64,000 nucleotides of DNA from Geomonas subterranea (GTDB lineage Bacteria; Desulfobacterota; Desulfuromonadia; Geobacterales; Geobacteraceae): assembly GCF_019063845.1 (NCBI RefSeq), contig NZ_CP077683.1:930001-994000 (forward strand), written 5' to 3'. Below are positions 1 to 8,203 of the stretch, in pieces (position 1 is the first letter of the stretch; each line of letters begins with the position of its first letter). The translations under genes and the position numbers were made by a program. The notes beneath the pieces are model-generated. The model saw only the letters and a program-made list of their open reading frames with translations, had not been told where the DNA came from and did not search any database.

Positions 1-122
1 GCTCGAATTTTTTTCATAGATCCCAAAGTATTTTTGACCTCATAAAACCTTGAATTCACTAAATTGTGGTATGACAAGTTAACATGAGCTTAAAACGAGC
101 GCAACGCCAAATTAATAAGTGG

Positions 123-151
123 TTGACAAGAGACTGGAATAGCTTTAAAAG
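123..151 (+). promoter_or_regulatory. Sigma-70 promoter of the amino-acid ABC operon
   Basis: TTGACA at 123-128 and TAAAAG at 146-151 are separated by 17 bases. Transcription would start near 158, leaving a leader of about 55 bases. The 213 bases before the first gene are AT-rich and I see no credible gene in them. A GGAGG at about 205-209 sets the ATG at 214. Confidence 0.6.
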
Positions 152-213
152 TATGCGGCGAAAAGCTAAATGGTGTATTCCGTTTAATATTAAAGACAAT
201 TTATGGAGGAAGC

Positions 214-957
214 ATGAAAGCACTTCGTACTCTGACTGCAGTTTTGGCTATGGGACTCTGTTTTGTATCCGCGGCTTTCGCCGCTCCGAAGGCGATCACC
301 GTCGCGTCCGATGCAACCTGGCCGCCGATGGAATTCGTTGACGCCAACAAGAAGATCGTCGGTTTCGACATCGACTTCATGACCGCTGTCGCCAAAGAGG
401 CAGGCCTGCAGGTCACCTTCAAGAACACCGCCTGGGACGGCATCTTTGCCGGTGTGGAAGCTGGCCAGTATGACGCCATCATCTCCTCGGTCACCATCAC
501 CCCGGAGCGCCAGGCCAAGTACGATTTCACCACCCCGTATGTCCAGATCGGCCAGATCCTGGTAGTGCCGAAGGCCGAGAAGGGGACCAAGATCGCGGAC
601 CTGAAAGGCAAGAAGGTTGGCGCGCAGATCGGCACCACCGGCGCGATGGAGGTCAAGAAGGTTGCCGGCGTCGAGCTTAAGACCTACGACGAAGTCGGCC
701 TCGCTTTCGAGGACATGGCTGCCGGCCGCATCGCCGGTGTGGTCTGCGACGAGCCGACCGCCATCACCTACGCTCTGCAGAAGAAGGAGTACAGCTCCAA
801 GTTCAAGATCGTGGGCAAGTCCTTCACCAAAGAGGCCTACGGCATCGTGGTCAAAAAGGGCAACAAGGACCTGGTGGCCCAGCTGAACAAGGGGATCGCA
901 GCAGTCCAGAAAAAGAAGATCGACCTTCAGCTGAAGAAAAAGTGGCAGCTTAAGTAA
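214..957 (+). CDS. Polar amino-acid ABC transporter substrate-binding protein
   Basis: Periplasmic binding protein of the polar amino-acid importer family (SBP_bac_3). Residues 1-23 form a signal peptide ending AAFA before APK. The mature part begins with the family pattern ITVASDATWPPMEF and contains GFDIDFM and the DAIISSVTITPER segment, which contacts the ligand's alpha-amino and carboxyl groups in this family. At 247 residues the length is normal. The start is set by TTATGGAGGAAGC just upstream. It leads an operon with the permease and ATPase that follow, and a hairpin in the gap to the permease probably keeps its mRNA more abundant. The exact amino acid cannot be read from the sequence. 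Confidence 0.93.
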   Translation: MKALRTLTAVLAMGLCFVSAAFAAPKAITVASDATWPPMEFVDANKKIVGFDIDFMTAVAKEAGLQVTFKNTAWDGIFAGVEAGQYDAIISSVTITPERQAKYDFTTPYVQIGQILVVPKAEKGTKIADLKGKKVGAQIGTTGAMEVKKVAGVELKTYDEVGLAFEDMAAGRIAGVVCDEPTAITYALQKKEYSSKFKIVGKSFTKEAYGIVVKKGNKDLVAQLNKGIAAVQKKKIDLQLKKKWQLK

Positions 958-965
958 CACCCCTC

Positions 966-1024
966 AAAGCTCCTGCAGAACGGAAAGACTACCCGACAGT
1001 AGTAACCGATTCTGCAGGAGCTTT
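966..1024 (+). terminator. Attenuator hairpin between binding protein and permease
   Basis: A perfect 15-base inverted repeat (arms 966-980 and 1010-1024) flanks a 29-base loop. Only a short T-rich stretch follows, so it probably acts as a partial terminator or 3' stabiliser. Such structures commonly raise binding-protein expression over the membrane components. Confidence 0.65.
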
Positions 1025-1099
1025 CTTTAAACAGAAACCGCAGCAGCAGCGCATCAACAAAAGCCGGCACCAACCGGCCCGGGACGGTAACAAAAAAGC

Positions 1100-1885
1100 A
1101 TGAGCACTGAAGCAAAGAAGCAGATCATCGATGTAGGGGACGGCGCCGCCATTCCCCGTAAAAGCGACCGCGGCCTGTTCACCGCCTGGCGCATAGCGTT
1201 CTTTGGCGCCATCGGCACCATCGCCTACCTGGTCTGGAGCAAGCCGGACCCGTACCTCAACATTCTCAAGTTCGTGCCCGACGGCATCGCGGTTACCTTC
1301 CAGGTGACCCTCGGGGCGATACTCCTGGCCATCGTCATCGGCCTCATCACCGGCCTTGGCCGTATCTCCAAGAACCGCTTCTTCAACGGCGTCGCCTCCC
1401 TGTACGTGGAGGTCATCCGTGGCATCCCGCTGCTGGTGCAGATCTTCTACATCTACTACGCGCTCGGCACCATCGTAAAGGTCCCGGCCATCCTTTCCGC
1501 CATCATCGCCATGGCCGTCTGCTATGGCGCCTACATGGGCGAGGTGGTACGCGCCGGAATCGAGTCCATCGCCAAGGGACAGCGTGAAGCGGCCCTCTCC
1601 CTCGGGATGAACGGCCGTCAGACCATGATCCACGTCATCCTCCCCCAGGCGGTGAAGGTGATCCTCCCGCCGGTGGGCAACGAATTCATCGCCCTTTTGA
1701 AGGATTCCTCGCTGGTTTCCATCATCGCCGTCGCAGACCTTTTGCGTCGCGGCCGCGAGTACGCCTCCGAGTCCTTCACCTATTTTGAGACCTACACGGT
1801 CATCGCGCTGATCTACCTGATCATCACCTTGTTCTTCTCGAAGATCATCGGCGTAATGGAGGAGCGTGTCAGTGTCAATAAATAG
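1100..1885 (+). CDS. Polar amino-acid ABC transporter permease (HisM/GlnP type)
   Basis: Inner-membrane permease of 261 residues. It has a cytoplasmic N-terminal stretch of about 35 residues, then five or so hydrophobic segments. The EAA loop that docks the ATPase reads [12 protein letters not shown] followed by ILPQA, the signature of the His/Glu/Gln permease family. [20 protein letters not shown] near residue 75 is the usual first core helix. Only one permease is encoded, so it probably works as a homodimer. The gene overlaps the start of the ATPase gene, which suggests translational coupling. Confidence 0.92.
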   Translation: MSTEAKKQIIDVGDGAAIPRKSDRGLFTAWRIAFFGAIGTIAYLVWSKPDPYLNILKFVPDGIAVTFQVTLGAILLAIVIGLITGLGRISKNRFFNGVASLYVEVIRGIPLLVQIFYIYYALGTIVKVPAILSAIIAMAVCYGAYMGEVVRAGIESIAKGQREAALSLGMNGRQTMIHVILPQAVKVILPPVGNEFIALLKDSSLVSIIAVADLLRRGREYASESFTYFETYTVIALIYLIITLFFSKIIGVMEERVSVNK

Positions 1886-2618
1886 CCGCAGGAAAATGGT
1901 AGAGGCAAAAGAGATCATCAAGGTCTACGGTTCCTTCCGGGCCCTGGACCGTGTCTCAGTAGATGTTTATGACGGCGAGAAGGTGGTCATCATCGGTCCT
2001 TCCGGTTCCGGGAAGTCGACCCTGCTCCGTTCCATCAACAGGCTCGAGGAGATCGACCGGGGCACCATCGTCGTTGACGGGATGGATCTTTACGACCCGA
2101 AGACCGACATCACCAAGGTGCGCGAGGAAGTGGGCATGGTGTTCCAGTCCTTCAACCTCTTTCCGCACAAGACCGTCCTGGAAAACCTGACGCTCGCCCA
2201 GATCGTGGTGCGCAAGCGCACGAAGCAGGAGGCCGAAGAGAAGGCCATGACGCTTCTGGAGCGCGTGGGCCTCGCCGCCAAGGCGAAGTCGTACCCGGGC
2301 AAACTCTCCGGCGGTCAGCAGCAGCGCGTGGCCATCGCCCGTTCGCTCGCCATGGACCCGAAACTCATGCTGTTCGACGAGCCGACCTCCGCGCTCGACC
2401 CCGAGATGATCGGGGAGGTGCTCGACGTCATGAAGGATCTCGCCAGGGACGGCATGACCATGGCCGTGGTCACGCACGAGATGGGTTTCGCGCGCGAGGT
2501 GGCGGACCGCGTCATATTCATGGACGCGGGTCGCATCGTGGAGGAGGGCACTCCAGAGCACTTCTTCACCGCGCCCACGCACGAGCGCGCCAAGTTGTTT
2601 TTGAGCCAGATATTGTAG
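1872..2618 (+). CDS. Polar amino-acid ABC transporter ATP-binding protein (GlnQ type)
   Basis: ATPase of the importer. It has Walker [11 protein letters not shown]-loop [12 protein letters not shown] signature [15 protein letters not shown], Walker [15 protein letters not shown] and the switch histidine in VVTHEMGF. I chose the GTG at 1872 because GGAGGAG ending at 1864 sits seven bases upstream. GTG 1866 is too close to it, and ATG 1896 has only a poorly spaced AGGA. The chosen start overlaps the permease gene by 14 bases. Length about 248 residues, normal for GlnQ. Confidence 0.92.
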   Translation: MSINSRRKMVEAKEIIKVYGSFRALDRVSVDVYDGEKVVIIGPSGSGKSTLLRSINRLEEIDRGTIVVDGMDLYDPKTDITKVREEVGMVFQSFNLFPHKTVLENLTLAQIVVRKRTKQEAEEKAMTLLERVGLAAKAKSYPGKLSGGQQQRVAIARSLAMDPKLMLFDEPTSALDPEMIGEVLDVMKDLARDGMTMAVVTHEMGFAREVADRVIFMDAGRIVEEGTPEHFFTAPTHERAKLFLSQIL

Positions 2619-2625
2619 TTTATCG

Positions 2626-2651
2626 CTGGCCCCTGCGTCAGCCGGGGCCAG
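2626..2651 (+). terminator. Terminator of the amino-acid ABC operon
   Basis: CTGGCCCC at 2626-2633 pairs with GGGGCCAG at 2644-2651 around a 10-base loop. A run of six T lies 13 bases further on (about 2665-2670), so the T tract is displaced. Confidence 0.55.
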
Positions 2652-2772
2652 TTCTGTATCCAGGTTTTTTATTCAATAAAGGGAAAGGGGTGATACGGTT
2701 CTTCTCAGTTTTACCAGGCAGGGCAGTTTTAAGAACGCTGTAATGCAATTACTACACACGAGGAGGCAGTAA

Positions 2773-4107
2773 ATGAAAAAAAGCAACAAGAAGCTGTTAG
2801 TAGTAGCCATCGCAACCGCACTTACCGCAGCATCCGCAGGCTCCGCTCTCGCTCTCGAGAATCAGTTCAGCGGCGCATTCACCACGTTCTTCGACGTCGG
2901 CAACTTCGCTGGCACCAACCTCATCGAAAAGGACGCTCCGACCGCCAACTACTTCGTACAGCGTTTCCGGTTGGGTTACACAGCAAAAGCTGACGACCAT
3001 GTCAAACTCGTCACCAAGTTCGAGTTCGACTACAACTTCTGGGGCAACAGCTCTTACGCTCCCAACTCTCATGACAACTCCGCTGCGCGTGGTTCCGGTG
3101 GTGCCCTCGGTGCCGACTCCGTCAACATGGAGACCAAGAGCATTTACCTCGACCTGAACTACCCGCAGATCAACACCAAGATCGGTATGATGCCGAACAA
3201 TGATTCCTTTAAAGGGATCCTGTTCGATGCCGACATGGCCGGTGTTCTTCTTTCCCATGACTACTCCAACGCCAGCATCGCAGCCGGTTACTTCCGTTTC
3301 CATGACTCCGCTGACGCCGGCAAACCCGGGGAAGACGTGCTCGGCAAAAACACCTTCGACATGTACTCCCTTGACGGCAAGTACAACATCTCGAAGGATC
3401 TCGCAGTCGGCGCGGCTTACTACTTCATCCGTGACCAGCACACCCCGGGCTTCTACACCGTTTACCCGGACGCCAAAGTTCATACCCTTGGCTTGAACGC
3501 TGCCGGCAACGTCGGCCCGGTTGCCCTGAACGGCTTTGCTGTGAAGCAGTTTGGCGACATCACAACCGGTCGTGACGCCAAAGGTTACGCTTTCAACGTC
3601 GGCGCGAAGATGCCGCTGGCTGGCGGTACCGCCCGTTCCGAGTTCCTCTACGTTTCCGGCGGGAAGAATGCCTTCTATGTGCCTTCTTCCGATAACGGCG
3701 CAACCGAGGGTGGCCAGTTCTATGATTCCGAAATGATCATGCTGGGCCGTGACAAGTTCGCAACCACCATCGACAACGCCATCATCTACGATGTGAACAA
3801 CAACGAAGAAGGCGTCATCATGGGTACCCTCGGCTACGACTACACCTTCAACGACAAGGTATCCGCAAGCGCTAACGCTGGCTTCGCCGCCGTTGCCAAG
3901 GATCTCCAGGCACGTAGCGCCAACGGCGACAGCAAGTACCTCGGCACCGAGATCAACGCTGAAGCTTACTACAAACTCACCGCCAACGTGACCCTCGGCG
4001 CCCGCGCCGGCTATCTCTTCCTGGGTGATCACTTCAAAGGCATCAGCGCCGGCGAAGATGCTGACAACCTCTGGGATGCCAAGCTCATTGCCAAGTACAA
4101 CTTCTAA
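2773..4107 (+). CDS. Outer-membrane porin-like beta-barrel protein
   Basis: A 444-residue secreted protein with a signal peptide (KKLLVVAIATALTAASAGSALA), followed by alternating short hydrophobic/polar strands rich in Gly, Asn, Asp and aromatics. It ends in IAKYNF, and a terminal Phe is the usual Bam-recognition signal of outer-membrane barrels. A strong AGGAGG (2761-2766) precedes the ATG. It is flanked by its own terminator and sits between two amino-acid uptake units, so it may supply outer-membrane permeability for them (inference). Such putative porins are common and abundant in Geobacter. Substrate unknown. Confidence 0.8.
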   Translation: MKKSNKKLLVVAIATALTAASAGSALALENQFSGAFTTFFDVGNFAGTNLIEKDAPTANYFVQRFRLGYTAKADDHVKLVTKFEFDYNFWGNSSYAPNSHDNSAARGSGGALGADSVNMETKSIYLDLNYPQINTKIGMMPNNDSFKGILFDADMAGVLLSHDYSNASIAAGYFRFHDSADAGKPGEDVLGKNTFDMYSLDGKYNISKDLAVGAAYYFIRDQHTPGFYTVYPDAKVHTLGLNAAGNVGPVALNGFAVKQFGDITTGRDAKGYAFNVGAKMPLAGGTARSEFLYVSGGKNAFYVPSSDNGATEGGQFYDSEMIMLGRDKFATTIDNAIIYDVNNNEEGVIMGTLGYDYTFNDKVSASANAGFAAVAKDLQARSANGDSKYLGTEINAEAYYKLTANVTLGARAGYLFLGDHFKGISAGEDADNLWDAKLIAKYNF

Positions 4108-4121
4108 GACAGATACCATTT

Positions 4122-4150
4122 CCCTCTCCGGCGAACTCAGCCGGAGAGGG
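4122..4150 (+). terminator. Terminator after the porin gene
   Basis: CCCTCTCCGG (4122-4131) pairs perfectly with CCGGAGAGGG (4141-4150) across a 9-base loop. The T tract is weak (GATATTTC). Confidence 0.7.
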
Positions 4151-4170
4151 GATATTTCAGTGCCACTGTC

Positions 4171-4198
4171 TTGACAATCAAATAGTGACAATTAGAAT
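4171..4198 (+). promoter_or_regulatory. Sigma-70 promoter of the livK-type gene
   Basis: TTGACA at 4171-4176 and TAGAAT at 4193-4198 with a 16-base spacer. The predicted leader is about 55 bases and ends in AAGGAGG just before the ATG at 4259. Confidence 0.65.
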
Positions 4199-4258
4199 CT
4201 GTTGACGTACTGAAGCTGAACCTAACAATGTGATCAATCAACCCAAGGAGGTATCTGC

Positions 4259-5452
4259 ATGAGCTTTAAGAAGATGAGCGCATTGCTGCTCGTAGCGATG
4301 CTCGCAGTCGGTGCATTCGGCTGCAAGAAGAAAGAAGAGGCCAAAGAGGGCGCTGCTCCGGCCGCCGCTCCGGCTGGCAACACCATCAAGATCGGCTTCC
4401 TCGGCGCCCTCACCGGCGACGTTGCCATGTTCGGCAAGCCGACCCTGGAAGGCATGAAGATGGCTGCTGACGAGATCAACGCTGCCGGCGGCATCCAGGG
4501 CAAGAAAATCGAGATCGTCGAAGCTGACAACCGTGGCGACAAGCAGGAAGGTGCTTCCGTAACCCAGAAGTTCATCTCCCGCGACAACGTCACCGCCATC
4601 GTTGGCGACCCGACCACCGGCATCACCAAGGTTGCCGCTCCGATCGCACAGAAAGCCGGCGTCGTGCTCCTCTCCGCGGGCGCTACCGGCCCGGGCGTTG
4701 TCGAAGTGGGCGACTTCATCTTCCGCGACACCCTGCTCGACTCCATCGCGATTCCCGCCTGCATCGAGTACTTCGCGAAAGACCTCGGCTTCAAGAAAGT
4801 TGCCATCGTGACCTCCGACAACAACGACTACTCCGTCGGTCTGTCCCAGACCTTCCGCGACGCAGCCGCCAAGGTTCCGTCCATCAAGATCGTTGCTGAC
4901 GAGAAAGTGAAAGACGGCGACAAGGACTTCTCCGCTCAGATCACCAACATCAAGAGCAAGAAGCCGGACGTCATCCTGTTCTCCGGTTACTACACCGAAG
5001 GCGCTCTCATCATGAAAGAGGCCCGCAAGCAGGGTCTGAAGGCTCCGATGTTCGGCGGCGACGGCCTGTTCTCGCCGAAATTCATCGAGCTGGGCGGCCC
5101 GGCAGTCGAGGGCTCCATGTCCGCTCTGGGCTTCTCCACCGAGCAGGCTGCTCCGGCTACCGCCAAGTTCATCGAGGCGTTCAAAGCCAAGCACAACGGC
5201 GAACTCCCGGGCCTCTTCGACGCCCAGGGCTACGACGCTGTGATGCTGCTGGCCGACTCCATGAAGCGCGCCAACAGCGTTGACCCGAAAGTCTTCAAAA
5301 CCGCCCTGGCACAGACCAAGAAGTTCGAAGGCGTTTCCGGCACCATCAGCATGCAGGCCAACCGCGAGCCGATCAAGAGCCCGCTGAGCCTCCTCGCAGT
5401 CAAGGACGGCAAGTTCGTCCTCAAGGCAAAAGTACCCGTCAAGATGGACTAA
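4259..5452 (+). CDS. livK: Branched-chain amino-acid ABC transporter substrate-binding lipoprotein
   Basis: A 397-residue Leu/Ile/Val-type binding protein (Peripla_BP_6). The N-terminus has a short hydrophobic stretch ending GAFGC, with Cys22 as the likely lipidated residue (the lipobox is imperfect, with Phe at -2), then a Lys/Glu/Ala linker. The mature domain starts IKIGFLGALTGDVAMFGKPTLEGMKMAADEINAAGGI, a classic LivK opening, and later has SAGATGPGV and FDAQGYDAVMLLADS. The rest of the transporter is not adjacent. livHMGF lies at 14400-17682 without a binding protein of its own, so the two units probably cooperate (inference). A strong terminator follows. Confidence 0.92.
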   Translation: MSFKKMSALLLVAMLAVGAFGCKKKEEAKEGAAPAAAPAGNTIKIGFLGALTGDVAMFGKPTLEGMKMAADEINAAGGIQGKKIEIVEADNRGDKQEGASVTQKFISRDNVTAIVGDPTTGITKVAAPIAQKAGVVLLSAGATGPGVVEVGDFIFRDTLLDSIAIPACIEYFAKDLGFKKVAIVTSDNNDYSVGLSQTFRDAAAKVPSIKIVADEKVKDGDKDFSAQITNIKSKKPDVILFSGYYTEGALIMKEARKQGLKAPMFGGDGLFSPKFIELGGPAVEGSMSALGFSTEQAAPATAKFIEAFKAKHNGELPGLFDAQGYDAVMLLADSMKRANSVDPKVFKTALAQTKKFEGVSGTISMQANREPIKSPLSLLAVKDGKFVLKAKVPVKMD

Positions 5453-5472
5453 TGCCTGACCCCGCAGCACAA

Positions 5473-5507
5473 AACGGCTCCTGCTCCGGCAGGGGCCGTT
5501 TTTTTTT
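5473..5507 (+). terminator. Intrinsic terminator of livK
   Basis: AACGGCTCCTGC (5473-5484) pairs with GCAGGGGCCGTT (5489-5500) around a TCCG loop and runs into nine or so T. One of the strongest terminators in the window. Confidence 0.9.
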
Positions 5508-5520
5508 AGAACCAAACCTA

Positions 5521-5632
5521 AAACCATTGGCCACGGAGAACTTCTGAGGACATCTGAGAACACCAAACCTATAAGCTTTTTGGGTGTGCTTCTCTCAGAT
5601 TTCCTCAGATTGTCTCCGTGGCTAATGGTTTT
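5521..5632. repeat. Long imperfect inverted repeat, dispersed family B, copy 1
   Basis: About 112 bases whose ends are inverted complements: AAACCATTGGCCACGGAGA on the left and TCTCCGTGGCTAATGGTTTT on the right. Between them are paired CTGAGG/ATCTGAGA and TCTCAGATTTCCTCAGAT blocks. A second copy lies at 18573-18673. This looks like a short non-autonomous palindromic element, non-coding, sitting in an intergenic gap. Confidence 0.75.
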
Positions 5633-5649
5633 GCCGTTTCCGATTACCC

Positions 5650-5678
5650 TTGACAACTGGCATGGGAAAAATTATATT
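5650..5678 (+). promoter_or_regulatory. Sigma-70 promoter of the riboswitch-htpX-terC unit
   Basis: A perfect TTGACA (5650-5655), a 17-base spacer and TATATT (5673-5678). Transcription would begin near 5685, just before the first conserved riboswitch bases. Confidence 0.8.
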
Positions 5679-5686
5679 TCAAATCG

Positions 5687-5826
5687 TTAAAGGGGAGTAG
5701 TTATCGGCCGGAGAAAAGGCCGACCCGGACTTCGTCAATACGGTCGCAAGACCCGGAGCCGGGACAGTTAATCCTGTCAACAAGACCTTTATCCTGGTGA
5801 CTAATGCCAAGGGTAAAGGTCTTTTT
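5687..5826 (+). ncRNA. yybP-ykoY manganese riboswitch with terminator-type expression platform
   Basis: The segment opens with AAAGGGGAGTAG (5689-5700), contains CGTCAATACG and a GTCAACAAGACCTTTA block, and so carries the conserved boxes of the yybP-ykoY Mn2+ aptamer. AAGACCTTTA (5782-5791) can close the P1 stem with the 5' AAAGG, or pair with TAAAGGTCTT (5814-5823) to form a hairpin followed by TTTTTATTT. The two foldings exclude each other, which suggests that Mn2+ binding stabilises P1 and prevents termination. The genes behind it, an HtpX protease and a TerC-family protein, fit the regulon, since TerC/Alx proteins are known targets. Confidence 0.85.
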
Positions 5827-5883
5827 ATTTACCCTCGGCTGCATCGAGTCCTTCGGGACATAACACTCGTAGAGGTAAATGCT

Positions 5884-6744
5884 ATGCAAAGACTGAAAAC
5901 GACATTACTGTTAGCTCTTCTCACCGTGCTCATGGTGAGCATGGGGCAGGCTCTCGGCGGCAGGTCCGGCATGATGATGGCCTTCGTGCTCGCTCTCGGC
6001 ATGAACTTCTTCTCCTACTGGTTCTCCGACAAGATCGTGCTGAGCATGTACGGAGCCCAGGAAATCGGCCCGCAGGACCACCCCACGTTCTACAACATGG
6101 TGCGCAACCTGTCTGCCCGCGCCGGCCTGCCCATGCCCAAGGTCTACATCATCCCCTCCGACAGCCCCAACGCCTTCGCCACCGGACGCAACCCTGAGCA
6201 CGCCGCGGTTGCCGCTACGGAAGGGATACTGCGCATCCTCTCAATGGAGGAGCTGGAAGGGGTGATGGCGCATGAACTGGCCCACGTTCAAAACCGCGAC
6301 ATTCTCATCGGGACCATCGCGGCCACCTTCGCCGGGGCCATCTCCATGATCGCCAACATTCTCCAGTGGGGCGCCATGTTCGGCGCAGGCCGCGGTGAAG
6401 ACGAGGAGGGGGGCGGCATCGGCGGCCTGGTCGGCTCGCTGGCCATGGCCATCATCGCACCCATTGCGGCCATGCTGATCCAGATGGCGGTGTCGCGTTC
6501 ACGTGAGTACCTGGCGGATGCCACCGGCGCCGACATCTGTGGCCGGCCTTTGGCGCTCGCCTCGGCGCTCAGGAAGCTGCACATGGCTTCGCATTCGCTG
6601 CCGATGCAGGAGGCGCGGCCCGCCACGGCGCACATGTTCATCGTGAACCCGCTGACCGGCGGGGGGCTGATGGAGCTCTTCTCCACCCATCCCCCGATGG
6701 AAGAGCGCATCGCACGGCTGGAGCAGATGGCGGTACGCAGGTAA
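5884..6744 (+). CDS. htpX: M48-family membrane zinc metalloprotease HtpX
   Basis: Membrane protease for quality control of inner-membrane proteins. Two N-terminal transmembrane helices (about residues 7-25 and 29-48) are followed by the zinc site H130-E131-L-A-H134, a second hydrophobic pair (about 140-200) and the third zinc ligand in [11 protein letters not shown]. It ends with the family's [16 protein letters not shown]. At 286 residues it matches HtpX exactly. The ATG at 5884 has GAGGTAAATGCT upstream. An in-frame upstream start at 5797 would put the N-terminus inside the riboswitch and is rejected. First gene behind the Mn2+ riboswitch. Confidence 0.93.
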   Translation: MQRLKTTLLLALLTVLMVSMGQALGGRSGMMMAFVLALGMNFFSYWFSDKIVLSMYGAQEIGPQDHPTFYNMVRNLSARAGLPMPKVYIIPSDSPNAFATGRNPEHAAVAATEGILRILSMEELEGVMAHELAHVQNRDILIGTIAATFAGAISMIANILQWGAMFGAGRGEDEEGGGIGGLVGSLAMAIIAPIAAMLIQMAVSRSREYLADATGADICGRPLALASALRKLHMASHSLPMQEARPATAHMFIVNPLTGGGLMELFSTHPPMEERIARLEQMAVRR

Positions 6745-6765
6745 CTGGTGCCATCGTTGTCGTTG

Positions 6766-6875
6766 CTGTAGGGGCGAATAATTATTCGCCCAGCCACCGG
6801 TGCCCCGATCGGTGGCGATGCCCAGAGAGATCATGGGGCGGCTAAGGGGGGCGAATGATTATTCGCCCCTACAGT
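6766..6875. repeat. Dispersed palindromic repeat family A, full copy 1
   Basis: A 110-base element whose two ends are each small palindromes built on GGGCGAATRATTATTCGCCC and are inverted copies of each other (CTGTAGGGGCG... and ...CGCCCCTACAG). The middle is GC-rich and not shared. Other copies in this window: 24116-24223 and 30854-30952 (full), 19235-19260 and 27564-27592 (single ends). The layout resembles a REP doublet or tiny MITE. Here it separates htpX from terC. Confidence 0.85.
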
Positions 6876-6916
6876 GGCTGTGAACCCACGCACAAAGTAG
6901 ATATAGAGGAGACCCA

Positions 6917-7669
6917 ATGGACTGGCTTACCGACCCGCAGGTCTGGATGGCGCTGGTTACACTGAGCGCGCTTGAGATCGTGCTCGGCATCGACAACATC
7001 ATCTTCATCTCCATCCAGGCGAGCAAGCTCCCCGCGGCCCAGCAGGAGAGGGCGAGATTGACCGGCCTGGGCCTCGCGATGTTCATCCGCGTCGCGCTTC
7101 TCTTCTCGCTTGCCTGGCTCATGGGGCTCACCACGCCGTTGTTCACCCTTTTCGGCAACGAAATCTCCGGCCGTGACCTCATCCTCATCTCGGGCGGTCT
7201 CTTCCTGCTCTGGAAGAGCACCATGGAGATCCACGAAAAGCTGGAAGGGGAGGAGGTGGTGCACGCATCAAAGGTCGGCGCCACCTTCGGGGCGGTGATC
7301 GTGCAGATCCTGCTCCTGGATATCGTCTTCTCGCTCGACTCCATCATCACCGCGATCGGCATGGCCAGCCAGCTCTTCATCATGGTCGCTGCCGTGGTCA
7401 TCGCCGTCGGATTCATGATGCTCTTCTCCGGCAAGATCAGCGCTTTCGTGGAACGGCATCCCACCATCAAGATGCTGGCCCTGAGTTTTCTGCTGCTGAT
7501 CGGCGTTTCCCTCATCGGAGAGGGTTTCGGGATGCACATTCCCAAGGGGTACATCTACTTCGCCATGGCTTTCTCCGTGATGGTGGAGATGCTCAACCTG
7601 AGGATGAAGCGCGGCAAACCGGTCAAACTGCATGAACCGCATCTGGACACTGAGACGAGGGGCGAATAA
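6917..7669 (+). CDS. TerC-family integral membrane protein
   Basis: A 250-residue protein with about seven hydrophobic segments. It has the conserved acidic TerC motifs EIVLGIDNIIFIS near residue 20 and DIVFSLDSIITAIGM near residue 140, whose membrane-embedded Asp residues define the family. GRDLILISGGLFLLWKS is also typical. TerC/Alx proteins act in manganese export or in metal loading of exported proteins. Location behind a Mn2+ riboswitch supports a manganese role here (inference). AGGAGA upstream sets the start. A repeat element of about 110 bases lies between it and htpX, but no terminator is visible. Confidence 0.9.
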   Translation: MDWLTDPQVWMALVTLSALEIVLGIDNIIFISIQASKLPAAQQERARLTGLGLAMFIRVALLFSLAWLMGLTTPLFTLFGNEISGRDLILISGGLFLLWKSTMEIHEKLEGEEVVHASKVGATFGAVIVQILLLDIVFSLDSIITAIGMASQLFIMVAAVVIAVGFMMLFSGKISAFVERHPTIKMLALSFLLLIGVSLIGEGFGMHIPKGYIYFAMAFSVMVEMLNLRMKRGKPVKLHEPHLDTETRGE

Positions 7670-7683
7670 CCGCCCCTTTTGTC

Positions 7684-7712
7684 TTGACACTTTCTCTACT
7701 CATTCGTTATCT
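7684..7712 (+). promoter_or_regulatory. Sigma-70 promoter of the metal-efflux operon
   Basis: TTGACA (7684-7689), a 17-base spacer and TTATCT (7707-7712). Predicted transcription start is about 7719, only a few bases before the ATG at 7723, so the first gene could be leaderless. No metal-regulator palindrome is obvious. Confidence 0.55.
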
Positions 7713-7722
7713 TCGCCAGTGC

Positions 7723-8088
7723 ATGCGTAAGTTATTCCCTGTCAAATTTCTCTCTTTCCTGCTGCTCGCAGTGACCTTCTGCACTTTTCTCAGTGGAGCT
7801 TGTGACAACGCGCACGCCTTTGCGCAATGCGGGACGGTCGCTGACTGCGTGCAGTCCGACTCCCATGCCGACCGTGACTGCGACACCCCGGACTGCCCCA
7901 CGCAAGGGGAGACCGGCCATGACGACTGCGACTTCTGCTGTGACTGTGCCTGCCACGTCTCGCTGAGCGTTGGTCATTTCTCCCTCGAGTACTACCCTGT
8001 TTTCGCCGCACTCCAGAGTTTCGACCGCTTCACCTTCATACCCGAAGTTTTTCTCTCCAAGTTCGTTCCCCCGCAGTTACGCGCCTAA
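7723..8088 (+). CDS. Small secreted Cys/His/Asp-rich protein heading the metal-efflux operon (CzcI-like position)
   Basis: A 121-residue protein. Residues 1-32 look like a signal peptide (KFLSFLLLAVTFCTFLSG...AHA). The mature part is packed with potential metal ligands, including the cluster CDFCCDCACH near residue 70 and many Asp/His. Placement just before a heavy-metal RND operon, the size, and a ligand cluster before a hydrophobic C-terminal half recall CzcI of Cupriavidus, a small periplasmic regulator or binder. Homology itself is not demonstrated. No Shine-Dalgarno is visible and the promoter sits almost on the start codon. Function unknown; periplasmic metal binding is the inference. 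Confidence 0.7.
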   Translation: MRKLFPVKFLSFLLLAVTFCTFLSGACDNAHAFAQCGTVADCVQSDSHADRDCDTPDCPTQGETGHDDCDFCCDCACHVSLSVGHFSLEYYPVFAALQSFDRFTFIPEVFLSKFVPPQLRA

Positions 8089-8203
8089 CACCCCTGTCAC
8101 GGCCGTAGTACGTCCTTTGCCGGAGCCCGTTCTCCCGGCGTAGTCGTGCCGTGGTCTGTCCCTGTTTTCTTCACGTTTCCCACATGCATTCAGGAGGTTT
8201 TTC

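Noticed and set aside
84-341. An 85-codon frame at the left edge
   Set aside because: It overlaps the promoter and the start of the binding-protein gene in another frame and has no ribosome site.
5797-5883. An N-terminal extension of HtpX from 5797
   Set aside because: It would be encoded by the riboswitch terminator. The family N-terminus and the ribosome site agree on 5884.
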